Assembly: GCA_016210785.1 (NCBI GenBank)
Contig: JACQTN010000136.1
Location: 1 to 9,663, forward strand
Reading direction: 5' to 3'
Origin: Armatimonadota bacterium
GTDB taxonomy: Bacteria > Sysuimicrobiota > Sysuimicrobiia > Sysuimicrobiales > JACQTN01
DNA length: 9,663 bases
The notes beneath the pieces were generated by a model. The model was given only the letters and a program-made list of their open reading frames with translations. It was not told the origin of the DNA and ran no database searches. Shown piece after piece: positions 1 through 6,752 of this stretch (the first letter of the stretch is position 1; the number at the start of each line of letters is the position of its first letter). A program made the translations under genes and the position numbers.

Positions 1-1714
1 CGTCCGCGCTGCGCCGGATCTGGATCTGCTCTGGCGTCAGGCCGGCGTCCCGTAGGACGGCGCGCCCGCGCGCCTCCAGATCGTCCAGCAGCCGGTTGGC
101 CTCGGCCCACTCGGTGCTCTGCAGGAGCTCCGGTCTGGAGTGCGCGAGTTCGAAGGAGGCGGGCGCCACCAGGAAGCCGACCGCGGAGAGCACGCCCGCC
201 GCCAGCGGACAGATCACGCGCTTCTGGCCCAGAAGGCGCGCGACGCCGCAGGCGTGGACCGGCCCGGCGCCGCCGAATGCCAGCAGAGCATACCGGCGGG
301 GATCCCGGCCGCGCTCGATGACGTGGATCCTCGCCGCGGCGGCCATGTTCTCGTTCACGAGCTGGTGGATGCCCCAGGCCGCCTCGGTCAGGCTGAGCCT
401 CAGCGGCTGCGCCACCTTCTCCATCGCCCGCTCGGCGGCCGCGCGATCGAGCCGCATCGTTCCTCCGAGGAAGTACGCCGGATCCAGGTACCCCAGGACA
501 AGATCGGCGTCGGTGACGGTCGGCTCGACCCCGCCGAGACCGTAGCAGGCCGGGCCCGGATCCGCTCCCGCCGAGCGCGGTCCCACCCTCAGCAATCCCA
601 TCTCGTCGATCCAGGCGACACTTCCGCCCCCCGCGCCAATCTCGGTGACATCCACGGAAGGCACCTGCACGGGAAGTCCGGACCCCCGCTTGAACCGGTG
701 GACGCGCGCCACTTCCATCTGGCGGGTGATCGCGGGGTATCCATCCTGGATGAGACAGATCTTCGCGGTCGTCCCGCCCATGTCGAAGGAGACGAGATCT
801 CGCACCCCCGCGGCCGTACCGAGGAAGGCAGCCCCGATCGCACCGCCGGCGGGGCCCGACTCGATGAGCCTGACGGGGAACCTCGCCGCGGTGTCGAGCG
901 TGCAGATGCCCCCGGAGGACAGCATGAGGTACAGGCCGCCGCGGCAGCCCAGATCGGCCAGGGCCCGCGCCAGGGTCTCGAGGTAGCGGCGGGTCAGGGG
1001 GAGCACGTAGGCGTTAGCCACCGCCGTGTTCGCGCGCTCGTACTCCCGCACCTCAGAGGCCACCTCATGGCTGGCCACGACGTCCAGACCGGGCCATAGC
1101 TCCTGGGCAAACCGCGCGGCGGCACGCTCGTTTGCAGGGTTGCGATAGGCATGAAGAAAGCAGATGGCGAGCGCGGTCAGCCCCGATGCCGAGGACACGC
1201 CGGCGGGAGGCTGAGTCGCCGCGGCGGCGGTCCGATCCCTGGCATCCTCCGCCCGAATCGTTTCCAGCGCCCGCGCCACATCCTCCCGGCGCACGTCGTG
1301 CAGCACGCGGCCGCGCCGGTCGACGCGTTCCTCAACGACGCAGCGAAGATACCGGGGTACGAGAGGTTCCGGAAACCGAAGAAACAGATCGTAGATGTCA
1401 TACCGCTGCTCGTTTCGGATCTCCAGAACGTCCCGGAATCCGGCCGTGGTGAGGAGGGCGACCTTCGCTCCCTTGCGCTCGATGATGGCGTTCGTGACGA
1501 GGGTTGTGCCGTGGATGGCGCTGCTGACGTGGTGGCCTGGCGCCCGGGTACTGGCCAGCAACTCGGACACCCCTCGCAGCGCACCTTCTGCCGGGTCGTG
1601 CGGGGTGGTCAGGCACTTGTGCACGGTGAATTCTCCGGTCTCCGTGTCGAGGAGCACGAAGTCCGTGAAGGTGCCGCCGATGTCAAATGCCAGCCGGTAG
1701 GTCCGTTCAGCCAT
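1..1714 (-). CDS. Hydantoinase A / 5-oxoprolinase-type ATPase subunit (HyuA), partial
   Basis: The minus strand is open from the ATG at 1712-1714 to the left edge: 571 complete codons, no internal stop. HyuA proteins are usually about 650-700 residues, so the C-terminus lies outside. The family uses ATP to open hydantoin or 5-oxoproline lactam rings, usually in the cytoplasm with a HyuB partner. Visible blocks: N-terminal phosphate-binding AFDIGGTFTDFVLLD (residues 9-23), IHGTTLVTNAIIERKG (67-82), ESGPAGG (285-291), the second ATPase phosphate motif SFDMGGTTAKICLI (309-322), GAGGGS (360-365), a GPRSAGADPGPACYG block (378-392) and LLAFGGAGPVHA (477-488). An Ala/Thr/Pro-rich stretch at about 157-178 is longer than usual for this position. 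The proline racemase-family gene ends 72 bases upstream on the same strand, so co-transcription is likely. The start lacks a good Shine-Dalgarno site. Substrate (hydantoin, oxoproline, or acetone/acetophenone as in carboxylase relatives) cannot be decided. Confidence 0.92.
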   Translation of the reverse strand, partial: MAERTYRLAFDIGGTFTDFVLLDTETGEFTVHKCLTTPHDPAEGALRGVSELLASTRAPGHHVSSAIHGTTLVTNAIIERKGAKVALLTTAGFRDVLEIRNEQRYDIYDLFLRFPEPLVPRYLRCVVEERVDRRGRVLHDVRREDVARALETIRAEDARDRTAAAATQPPAGVSSASGLTALAICFLHAYRNPANERAAARFAQELWPGLDVVASHEVASEVREYERANTAVANAYVLPLTRRYLETLARALADLGCRGGLYLMLSSGGICTLDTAARFPVRLIESGPAGGAIGAAFLGTAAGVRDLVSFDMGGTTAKICLIQDGYPAITRQMEVARVHRFKRGSGLPVQVPSVDVTEIGAGGGSVAWIDEMGLLRVGPRSAGADPGPACYGLGGVEPTVTDADLVLGYLDPAYFLGGTMRLDRAAAERAMEKVAQPLRLSLTEAAWGIHQLVNENMAAAARIHVIERGRDPRRYALLAFGGAGPVHACGVARLLGQKRVICPLAAGVLSAVGFLVAPASFELAHSRPELLQSTEWAEANRLLDDLEARGRAVLRDAGLTPEQIQIRRSAD

Positions 1715-1786
1715 GATGGCCGCCCTGCCTGAGTTTTCCTCGAACCCGAGGGACGGTGCAGCGGGATCCACGCACCGTCGGAGACC

Positions 1787-2788
1787 CTAGTGTAGCTCGA
1801 AACCCTCCGCCCACGGATCGTCGGAGTCCAGCACGAACTGGTGGAAGGCGGTGATGTACGCGGGGCCGGTGATCTCCGGCACCACCGCGGGCCGGTCGCC
1901 GAGCGCGGTCTGCCGGAGCAACCGGCCGCGGAAGAGGCCCCCGGCGATCCCTTCCGCCACGACCTCCTCGCCGATCGCCAGCTTCCCCTTCGCGTACAGC
2001 GCGGTCATCACCGCGCTCGTCCCGGTGCCGCCGGGCGAGCGGTCGATGGCCCCGTCGCCGAACATGTGCGTGTTGAGGTACCGTGCCCCCGGGCGGGTGG
2101 GAGGAGCGACGAAGGTGACAATCTGGACGCGGTCCAAATGGGGCATCGTGGGATGCCGGATCGGGACCTGTGCATTGACGGCCTCCCGGATCTTGAGGCC
2201 GACCTCTGCTAGGTGCGACGCCTTGTCGGGTCTGATCTCAAGCCCTGCTTGCGCGGCGTCGAGAATGGCGAAAAAGTTGCCTCCAAACGCGATGTCGACG
2301 TGAATCCTGCCCAGCCCCGGCACGTCTGCCGCGAGGTCGGAGCCGACACTGAAGGCCGGTACATTCTCGAAGGACGTCTCGCGGGCGCGACCGCCCTCCG
2401 CCCTGACGGAGAGGCGAAGAAGTCCGGAGGGGGAATCCACCGTGAAGGTTGTGAGCGGGCCGGACGCGGGCACCATCCCGGTCTCGACCAGGGTGATCCC
2501 CACCCCGATCGTCCCATGTCCGCACCCACTCAGGTAGCCCGCGTTGTCGAACCAGACAACCCCGCACACCGCGTCAGGGCTGACCGGCGGCGTGAGGATG
2601 GCACCGAACATCCCACGGTGCCCGCGCGGCTCTCGGATCAGCGATTTGCGGACGTGGTCCAGATGCTCCTGGATGTACACCTGCTTTGCGCGGATCGTCT
2701 CGCCGGGTAAGTTCGGAAACCCGCCGATCACGGTCCGAGTTGGCTCGCCGCAGGTATGCGTTTCGACACATGGAATCAGTAGCCGCAT
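1787..2788 (-). CDS. Proline racemase / hydroxyproline epimerase family enzyme with Cys/Gly active site
   Basis: This 333-residue protein is full length for the proline racemase family (about 310-350). Members racemise proline, epimerise 4-hydroxyproline or dehydrate trans-3-hydroxy-L-proline in the cytoplasm, using a pair of facing residues. The first catalytic site is plain: SGCGHGTIG with Cys89 and His91. The substrate-binding FGGNFFAIL block is at 168-176. The second site reads DRSPGGTGTSA (249-259), with Gly253 where racemases and epimerases have Cys and 3-hydroxyproline dehydratases have Thr. The codon at 2030-2032 reads GGC on the coding strand. With only one of the two acid/base residues, two-base racemisation is doubtful. 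A one-base reaction such as dehydration of 3-hydroxyproline is a better guess, but unproven. The ATG at 2786-2788 follows a strong GGAGG (2795-2799) at 6 bases. The hyuA-like gene follows after 72 bases. The C-terminus is intact, with no sign of decay apart from the substitution. Confidence 0.93.
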   Translation of the reverse strand: MRLLIPCVETHTCGEPTRTVIGGFPNLPGETIRAKQVYIQEHLDHVRKSLIREPRGHRGMFGAILTPPVSPDAVCGVVWFDNAGYLSGCGHGTIGVGITLVETGMVPASGPLTTFTVDSPSGLLRLSVRAEGGRARETSFENVPAFSVGSDLAADVPGLGRIHVDIAFGGNFFAILDAAQAGLEIRPDKASHLAEVGLKIREAVNAQVPIRHPTMPHLDRVQIVTFVAPPTRPGARYLNTHMFGDGAIDRSPGGTGTSAVMTALYAKGKLAIGEEVVAEGIAGGLFRGRLLRQTALGDRPAVVPEITGPAYITAFHQFVLDSDDPWAEGFELH

Positions 2789-3014
2789 GAAGTTCCTCCC
2801 GGCCTCTGCACGCTCTCAGCCCTGCCTCACTTGTTCCACTGGTATGGATTTCGACCGAGGAACACTGAAACCTTGACCTGGCGAAGACGATCTCGTGTGT
2901 GACGGTGATGCCTAGGATGTGGCATGGGGGAACCGTTAAGGCCTTGCCCTGTGCCGTGCCCGGGGCGATTCACAAGACCTTGCGAGCGCGGCTCGAGCGC
3001 CAGGGGGCCTGTGT
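2789..3014. other. Intergenic leader upstream of the proline racemase-family gene
   Basis: These 226 bases lie between the M19 remnant and the racemase-family gene. They hold the racemase ribosome-binding site (GGGAGGAA, 2793-2800, minus strand). A short inverted repeat, ATGCC at 2908-2912 and GGCAT at 2921-2925 around 8 bases, could be an operator but is too short to call. I found no convincing -35/-10 pair: the best minus-strand option near 2840-2870 matches the consensus poorly. No convincing coding homology was seen here. Confidence 0.5.
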
Positions 3015-3122
3015 CTACTGGCCCCAGATCCTGGCGAAAACCCTCTGGAAGTTTCCGCCCAGCAGCAAGCGGATGTCTTCGTCGCGATACCCCCTGGCCA
3101 GCGGGCCGCGGGTGACATTGGG
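3015..3122 (-). pseudogene. C-terminal remnant of an M19 membrane dipeptidase
   Basis: On the minus strand, in the same frame as and just after the namZ-like stop codon (3180-3182), an open stretch of 54 codons runs to a TAG at 3015-3017. Its last 35 residues begin PNVTRGPLARGYRDED and continue IRLLLGGNFQRVF before ending ARIWGQ. This is the usual C-terminal end of bacterial M19 dipeptidases, where an NVTRGL(V/L)xRGYS block precedes the terminal GGNFLRVF helix. The first 19 codons after the namZ stop (3123-3179) do not look like M19. The rest of the enzyme (about 300 residues with the metal-binding site) is absent: the intact NamZ gene stands immediately upstream. There is no start codon context, so I read it as a dead fragment left by deletion or replacement. 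M19 enzymes cleave dipeptides, often with D-residues, which fits the amino-acid theme of the flanking genes. The match is from memory of the family pattern, not a search. Confidence 0.72.
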
Positions 3123-3179
3123 CCGCGCCCGGAAGCAGTGAAAGAACGCGGCGACAGTTCCTGGCGGTGTGCCGGAGTT

Positions 3180-4421
3180 CTAAGGGTAGAGGAGATATGG
3201 TTTCCGAAGCCGCCGGAACTGCTCCAGCCCGTGGTGCCATCGTGCCACAATCTTCGCGGCGGGGTCTCCGCGGCTGAGGGCCAGACGCACATCCCGTGTT
3301 CCCCACACGACGTCGAACAGCGGCCGGCCGCGGCGCGGTTGCTTGAACACCATCTGGTTGCCGTACACGCGGCGGATCTCCGCCAGGATGTACACCGCCG
3401 TGGTGGCCGGGCGAAAGGCTATCGGGTCGGTGACGTGCAGCCGCACCCCATACCAGCCCTGCCCGGTGCGCGGGTGTGGAAGCGCGGACGGGGTGAACCG
3501 GACGCCCGGAAGATTGTGCTCGTTGAGGGCTGCAGCCAGGACCTCTCCGTCCAGCCATGGCGCCAGGACCACGCGGAAGCGAGAGGACGTGGCCACGCCG
3601 TTCCACAGGTTGGTGCCGTCCAGCGGCCCGGTCGCGGCGTAGTAAGCGGGGAGTTCCTCGTCGGTGATCCCCGGCGACGGGTTCACCCACTCCAGTCCAA
3701 GGTCAGCCCACGTCATCATGCGTCTCCATCCCTTCATCGGGATCACGGTCAAACGAGCGCCGATGCGGAACGCGTCATTGTACAACCGTGCCAGTTCCCC
3801 GATGGTCATGCCGTGCACCAGCGGAATTGGATGCAGGCCGATGAAGGAACGGAACGCGGGCTCGAGGACCGGACCGTCCACGATCAGGCCCCCCATGGGG
3901 TTGGGCCGGTCGAGCACCACGACCGGCTTTCCGGCGGCGCGCGCCGCGGTCATGACCAGCGCCATGGTGGACCCATAGGTGTAAGGGCGGACGCCGACAT
4001 CTTGAAGATCGATGACAAGCACGTCCACCCGCGCCAGCATCTGGCGAGTGGGACGGAGGTTGCGGCCGTAGAGGCTGTAGACAGGCGTCCGGCCGGGAAT
4101 GGTGGGAACTGGTTCACCAGCGTCCCGCGTGCCATCGAAACCGTGCTCGGGCGCAAAGAGCGCGGCCACGCGTACTCCTGGCGCCTGGATGAGCGCCTCG
4201 GCAGTGAGGCGGCCATCCCGGGTCACGGCGGCCTGGTGGGTCACCACGCCCACCCGTAATACCCGCAGGCTGCTGGGGTTGGCCAGCAGAGTCTCAATGC
4301 CCAGCCTGATTGCCGGCGTGGGGCCGGCGGCGGCGGGAACGAGGAGCAGGGGCAGCAGGAGCAGCGCGAACCATCCGCTCCGCCGCAGGCCTCGTCTCAC
4401 GGTCTCTGTCCTTGGTTCCAT
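3180..4421 (-). CDS. namZ: Exported exo-beta-N-acetylmuramidase NamZ-like protein (DUF1343 / GH171)
   Basis: From the ATG at 4419-4421 this is 413 residues. It starts with a basic stretch and a hydrophobic segment (about residues 17-32) ending in AAA before GP: a probable Sec signal peptide without a lipobox Cys. NamZ enzymes release N-acetylmuramic acid from the non-reducing ends of peptidoglycan fragments, outside the cytoplasm. Family blocks in order: VGVVTHQAAVTRDGR (57-71), FAPEHG (89-94, with Glu92 the likely catalytic acid), VYSLYG (114-119), RPT (123-125), IDLQDVGVRPYTYGSTM (137-153), LDRPNPMGG (170-178), HGMTIGELARLYN (203-215), IPMKGWRR (227-234), DGTN (268-271) and GVRLHVTD (325-332). 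The C-terminus ends in the usual KPYLLYP, so the gene is complete. An upstream in-frame TTG (4469) would lengthen the N-terminus, but the signal peptide sits better at the ATG. A GGAGG lies about 15 bases upstream, rather far. It is flanked on both sides by gene remnants. Confidence 0.9.
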   Translation of the reverse strand: MEPRTETVRRGLRRSGWFALLLLPLLLVPAAAGPTPAIRLGIETLLANPSSLRVLRVGVVTHQAAVTRDGRLTAEALIQAPGVRVAALFAPEHGFDGTRDAGEPVPTIPGRTPVYSLYGRNLRPTRQMLARVDVLVIDLQDVGVRPYTYGSTMALVMTAARAAGKPVVVLDRPNPMGGLIVDGPVLEPAFRSFIGLHPIPLVHGMTIGELARLYNDAFRIGARLTVIPMKGWRRMMTWADLGLEWVNPSPGITDEELPAYYAATGPLDGTNLWNGVATSSRFRVVLAPWLDGEVLAAALNEHNLPGVRFTPSALPHPRTGQGWYGVRLHVTDPIAFRPATTAVYILAEIRRVYGNQMVFKQPRRGRPLFDVVWGTRDVRLALSRGDPAAKIVARWHHGLEQFRRLRKPYLLYP

Positions 4422-4589
4422 CGCTCGAAAACCCAGCCTCCGGCACGCGGCTGCAAATTCTCGCAACAACGCATACAGGGCCCGGCTCCGAGATTCACCA
4501 TTTGTCCCTGGCGTCCTGCCGCAGGAGGAATCCGCTCAGGCTGTGGAATCAGATAACCTCAGCCAGCCATCGCGGGAGGGTGTTGCGGG
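4422..4589. promoter_or_regulatory. Divergent spacer between namZ and the M20 remnant
   Basis: These 168 bases separate two genes that point away from each other, so any promoters for both should lie here. The M20 side has a good ribosome-binding site, GGGAGGG at 4574-4580, 9 bases before its ATG. Possible AT-richer -10-like steps occur (GATAAC near 4551-4556 on the plus strand; TATGCG near 4470-4475 on the minus strand), but neither has a fair -35 partner. I cannot place a promoter with confidence. No RNA gene or repeat was seen. Confidence 0.35.
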
Positions 4590-4745
4590 ATGAACCGACT
4601 CGATGAACTGAAGCGCGCCGTGGAGAGGGAAGTGGATCGGATGCGGGACGATCTCACCTGCCTGAGCCGGCGGATCCACGAGCATCCAGAGTTAGGATTT
4701 GAGGAGTTCCAGGCGGTGCGGCGGCTCGGCGAGCAGCTCCAGGCG
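4590..4745 (+). pseudogene. N-terminal remnant of an M20 family amidohydrolase/peptidase
   Basis: The ATG at 4590 has a good ribosome-binding site (GGGAGGG, 4574-4580). The first ~52 residues follow the start of M20 amidohydrolases of the aminobenzoyl-glutamate hydrolase / ACY1L2 type: a charged helix (LDELKRAVEREVDRMRDDL) followed by LSRRIHEHPELGFEEFQAV (25-43) and a helix ending GEQLQA (47-52). Immediately after this the family pattern stops: the next residues are antisense to the C-terminal coding region of the PotA-like gene, and the frame runs on without meaning to 5264. The metal-binding core and dimerisation domain (about 340 residues) are missing. The gene is therefore truncated, its 3' part replaced by the transporter operon facing it. 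The good translation start suggests the loss is fairly recent or that a short chimeric peptide is still made. M20 enzymes hydrolyse amide bonds of N-acyl amino acids and peptides. Confidence 0.75.
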
Positions 4746-5906
4746 AGCAGCGGGCGAGAGTCCGAGCGCGACGCGCCGGCGGGCGATAGACTGGGTCCTC
4801 TCCACCCACGTCGAACAGTCGTCGCGGATGATCCAGCGTTCTACGGGAAAGCACCCCGGGACTCGTGTACCATCGCGCCAGGGGACGCCCGGCTCGGAGA
4901 TGTCTACGAGCACCTCCTGAGAGGGCGCCTTCTCAAACCTGACCACGTATCGCGTCCCGGCGCCCACGTACGCGAAATTCTCGACATACCCGACAAACGT
5001 ACTTCCAGTCTGGCCATCGATGTCGGCATCCTCGGCGAAGAGCCGGACAGATTCCGGTCGAATCGCCACGGTGGCCGTCGCGTTCGTCATCTCGGCGTGC
5101 TGCCCGGCGGGCAGCCGGAAGGCGAGCCCGCTCTCCGTCGTCAGGAGCGTCTGCCCGCTGTCGCTCCTCAGCGCCCCGCGAAACAGGTTGGCATCTCCCA
5201 AGAACGAGGCCACCCACGAGTTCCCGGGGTGCTCATACAGTTCCACTGGGGACCCCACCTGTGAGACCCGTCCCTCCCTCATCACCATGACACGGTCCGA
5301 AAGCGAGAGCGCTTCGCCCTGATCGTGTGTCACGAAGATCGTCGTGACCCCCAGTTCTCGCTGGATGCGGCGGATTTCCAGGCGCATTTCCTGACGCAGT
5401 TTCAGGTCCAGATTGGACAGGGGCTCGTCCAGCAGCAGGACCGCCGGCTCCGGGGCGAGGGCGCGGGCCAGGGCCACGCGCTGCTGCTGCCCGCCGCTGA
5501 GCTGGTTGGGGAAGCGGTCCCCGATGTGGGGGAGCCTGATCAGGTCGAGCAGCGCCTTCACGCGCGATTCGATCCGGGAGGCCGGCCACCCCTTCATCCG
5601 CAGGCCAAAGGCAATGTTGTTGACCACGGTCATGTGGGGAAAGAGCGCGTAGTCCTGGAAGACCATCCCGATGTTACGCCGGTACGGGGGAAGGTTCGTC
5701 ACGACGTTTCCGCCGACCTGGACCTCACCCGCCGTGGGTTGCTCGAGTCCTGCGACTATCCGGAGCGTGGTCGTCTTGCCGCACCCGCTGGGTCCGAGGA
5801 TGGCGAAGAACTCCCCGCGCGCGATCTCCAGGTCCAGGTGGTCCACTGCCACGGTGGTCCCAAATCTCTTGGACACGCCGACGAGCCTGACGGCTACCTC
5901 TGGCAC
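4692..5906 (-). CDS. ABC importer ATP-binding protein, PotA-like (polyamine/opine type)
   Basis: From the GTG at 5904-5906 this is 404 residues. It powers the importer formed with the two permeases just upstream, on the inner face of the membrane. Walker A GPSGCGKT (38-45), Q-loop Gln84 in VFQDYALFPHMTV, signature LSGGQQQR (136-143), Walker B VLLLDEP (156-162), D-loop SNLD (164-167) and switch His194 are all present, so it should be active. A TOBE_2 domain covers about 235-360, including VAIRPESVRL (280-289). The GTG at 5906 is preferred because GGAGG (5915-5919) lies 8 bases upstream; the earlier in-frame GTG at 5915 overlaps that site, and the ATG at 5909-5911 is out of frame. The family pattern appears to end near WIIRDD (358-363). 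The last ~40 residues have no recognised counterpart, and the final ~17 codons are antisense to the M20 remnant, so the C-terminus is probably fused or extended by a rearrangement. Substrate is unknown. Confidence 0.93.
   Translation of the reverse strand: MPEVAVRLVGVSKRFGTTVAVDHLDLEIARGEFFAILGPSGCGKTTTLRIVAGLEQPTAGEVQVGGNVVTNLPPYRRNIGMVFQDYALFPHMTVVNNIAFGLRMKGWPASRIESRVKALLDLIRLPHIGDRFPNQLSGGQQQRVALARALAPEPAVLLLDEPLSNLDLKLRQEMRLEIRRIQRELGVTTIFVTHDQGEALSLSDRVMVMREGRVSQVGSPVELYEHPGNSWVASFLGDANLFRGALRSDSGQTLLTTESGLAFRLPAGQHAEMTNATATVAIRPESVRLFAEDADIDGQTGSTFVGYVENFAYVGAGTRYVVRFEKAPSQEVLVDISEPGVPWRDGTRVPGCFPVERWIIRDDCSTWVERTQSIARRRVALGLSPAARLELLAEPPHRLELLKS
4746..4820. other. Probable rearrangement junction between the M20 remnant and the PotA-like gene
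   Basis: M20 homology on the plus strand stops near 4745. Recognisable PotA/TOBE homology on the minus strand stops near 4820. The bases between match neither family to my eye, and both frames run through. I see no terminal repeat, target duplication or transposase remnant. Natural illegitimate recombination and a false assembly join are both possible. Confidence 0.5.
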
Positions 5907-5914
5907 CCCATGCA

Positions 5915-5919
5915 CCTCC
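5915..5919 (-). promoter_or_regulatory. Ribosome-binding site that sets the PotA-like start at 5906
   Basis: The minus strand reads GGAGG here, then 8 bases, then GTG at 5904-5906. A longer frame beginning at the GTG at 5913-5915 would have its start codon touching this site, so the shorter start is favoured. The site lies between the PotC-like stop (5925-5927) and the new start. Confidence 0.65.
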
Positions 5920-5924
5920 GCCGG

Positions 5925-6746
5925 CTACTTCCGGTACTCCTCAACCACGGGCATCACTTCGAGTTTGACGGTTCGCTCGAGGGCCACCATCAGCGCGAAC
6001 GTGAGGATCAGGAAGATCGTCGAGACCGCGGCGATCGTGGGGTCGGCCACGAACTCCACGTGCTGGTAGATCTTGACCGGCAGCGTGGTCACGCGCGGCG
6101 TGCTGAGGAACAGGGATAGCAGCACGTTGTTGTAGGAGACCATGAATGCGAAGACCGCGCCACCGCGGATCGCCGGACTGATCAACGGGAGCGTGATTTT
6201 CATCATGGTGACGAACTCGTTGGCCCCCAGCGTCATGGCCGCCTCCTCGGCGTTGCGCGACACCCGGGGCAGCGCGGTGAGCACCAGCCGGATGACGTAG
6301 GGCAGCGCGAGCAGGACGTGCCCCAGCAGGAGGGCGGTGTAGGTTCCGGAGATCCCGAAATTGGCGAAGTAGAAAAGGAGCGCCAGCCCGGTGAGCAGTT
6401 CCGGCATGAGGAGCGGCGAGAGGAAGCCGACGCTCAGCGCCTGTTTGCCCCGGAAGTCGTGGTAGTGGAGGGCGAGCCCCGCGAGGATGCCCGCCACCGT
6501 CGCGTAGACCGTCGTCTGGACCGCCAGCCTGAGGCTCTGCGTGAGCGCGTTGCGCCACTCGGGCCGGAAGAGCGCCTCCGTATACCACCGCAGGGAGTAC
6601 CGCTCGATGGGGTAGGCCAGGTACTGCCCGTACTGGAACGAAGACAGCACCACGACCAGGATCGGGGCCATGATAAAGGCGCAGATGAACAGGACATAGG
6701 CGTTGATGAGGTACCGCTCCAGTCGTCTGGGCCACGGTTCACGCAT
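5925..6746 (-). CDS. ABC importer permease, PotC-like
   Basis: This 273-residue integral membrane protein has the normal length and layout of the second permease of spermidine/putrescine-type importers. Hydrophobic segments lie at about 14-36, 72-94, 104-127, 134-158, 192-214 and 238-258: six helices with a short cytoplasmic N-terminus. The EAA loop that docks on the ATPase is clear at about 167-189, beginning EEAAMTLGANEF and ending ITLPLI. Start ATG at 6744-6746 is 6 bases after the PotB-like stop (TGA, 6753-6755), so the two are probably translationally coupled; the ribosome-binding site is weak (GGTGACC overlapping the PotB-like stop). The ATPase gene follows directly. With the PotB-like protein it should form the membrane channel. 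Substrate cannot be read from the permease, and no binding protein is present nearby. Confidence 0.92.
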   Translation of the reverse strand: MREPWPRRLERYLINAYVLFICAFIMAPILVVVLSSFQYGQYLAYPIERYSLRWYTEALFRPEWRNALTQSLRLAVQTTVYATVAGILAGLALHYHDFRGKQALSVGFLSPLLMPELLTGLALLFYFANFGISGTYTALLLGHVLLALPYVIRLVLTALPRVSRNAEEAAMTLGANEFVTMMKITLPLISPAIRGGAVFAFMVSYNNVLLSLFLSTPRVTTLPVKIYQHVEFVADPTIAAVSTIFLILTFALMVALERTVKLEVMPVVEEYRK

Positions 6747-6752
6747 GCGAGG

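Noticed and set aside
140..1099. 319-codon plus-strand frame opposite the hyuA-like gene
   Set aside because: Antisense to a clear HyuA coding region with all conserved motifs. The composition (Arg/His/Gly/Pro rich) is typical of antisense frames in GC-rich DNA.
2984..2999. GC-rich short inverted repeat (CGAGC, GCG, GCTCG) after the M19 remnant stop as a terminator
   Set aside because: The stem is only 5 bases and no T run follows it on the minus strand, so it does not meet the usual intrinsic terminator pattern.
2827..3690. Long minus-strand frame (287 codons) overlapping the 3' part of the namZ-like gene and the M19 remnant
   Set aside because: Its translation is rich in Arg, Pro and Gly with no family pattern, and it lies in another frame of the well-supported NamZ gene. 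It is a high-GC shadow frame.
4422..4469. Upstream TTG start for the namZ-like gene, 16 codons longer
   Set aside because: It would put 16 extra residues ahead of an ordinary signal peptide, and TTG is a poor start without a ribosome-binding site. The ATG at 4421 gives a normal Sec signal.
4746..5264. Continuation of the M20 frame to give a 224-residue protein
   Set aside because: After about residue 52 the sequence is antisense to the PotA-like coding region and does not resemble an M20 enzyme, so only the first part is called, as a remnant.
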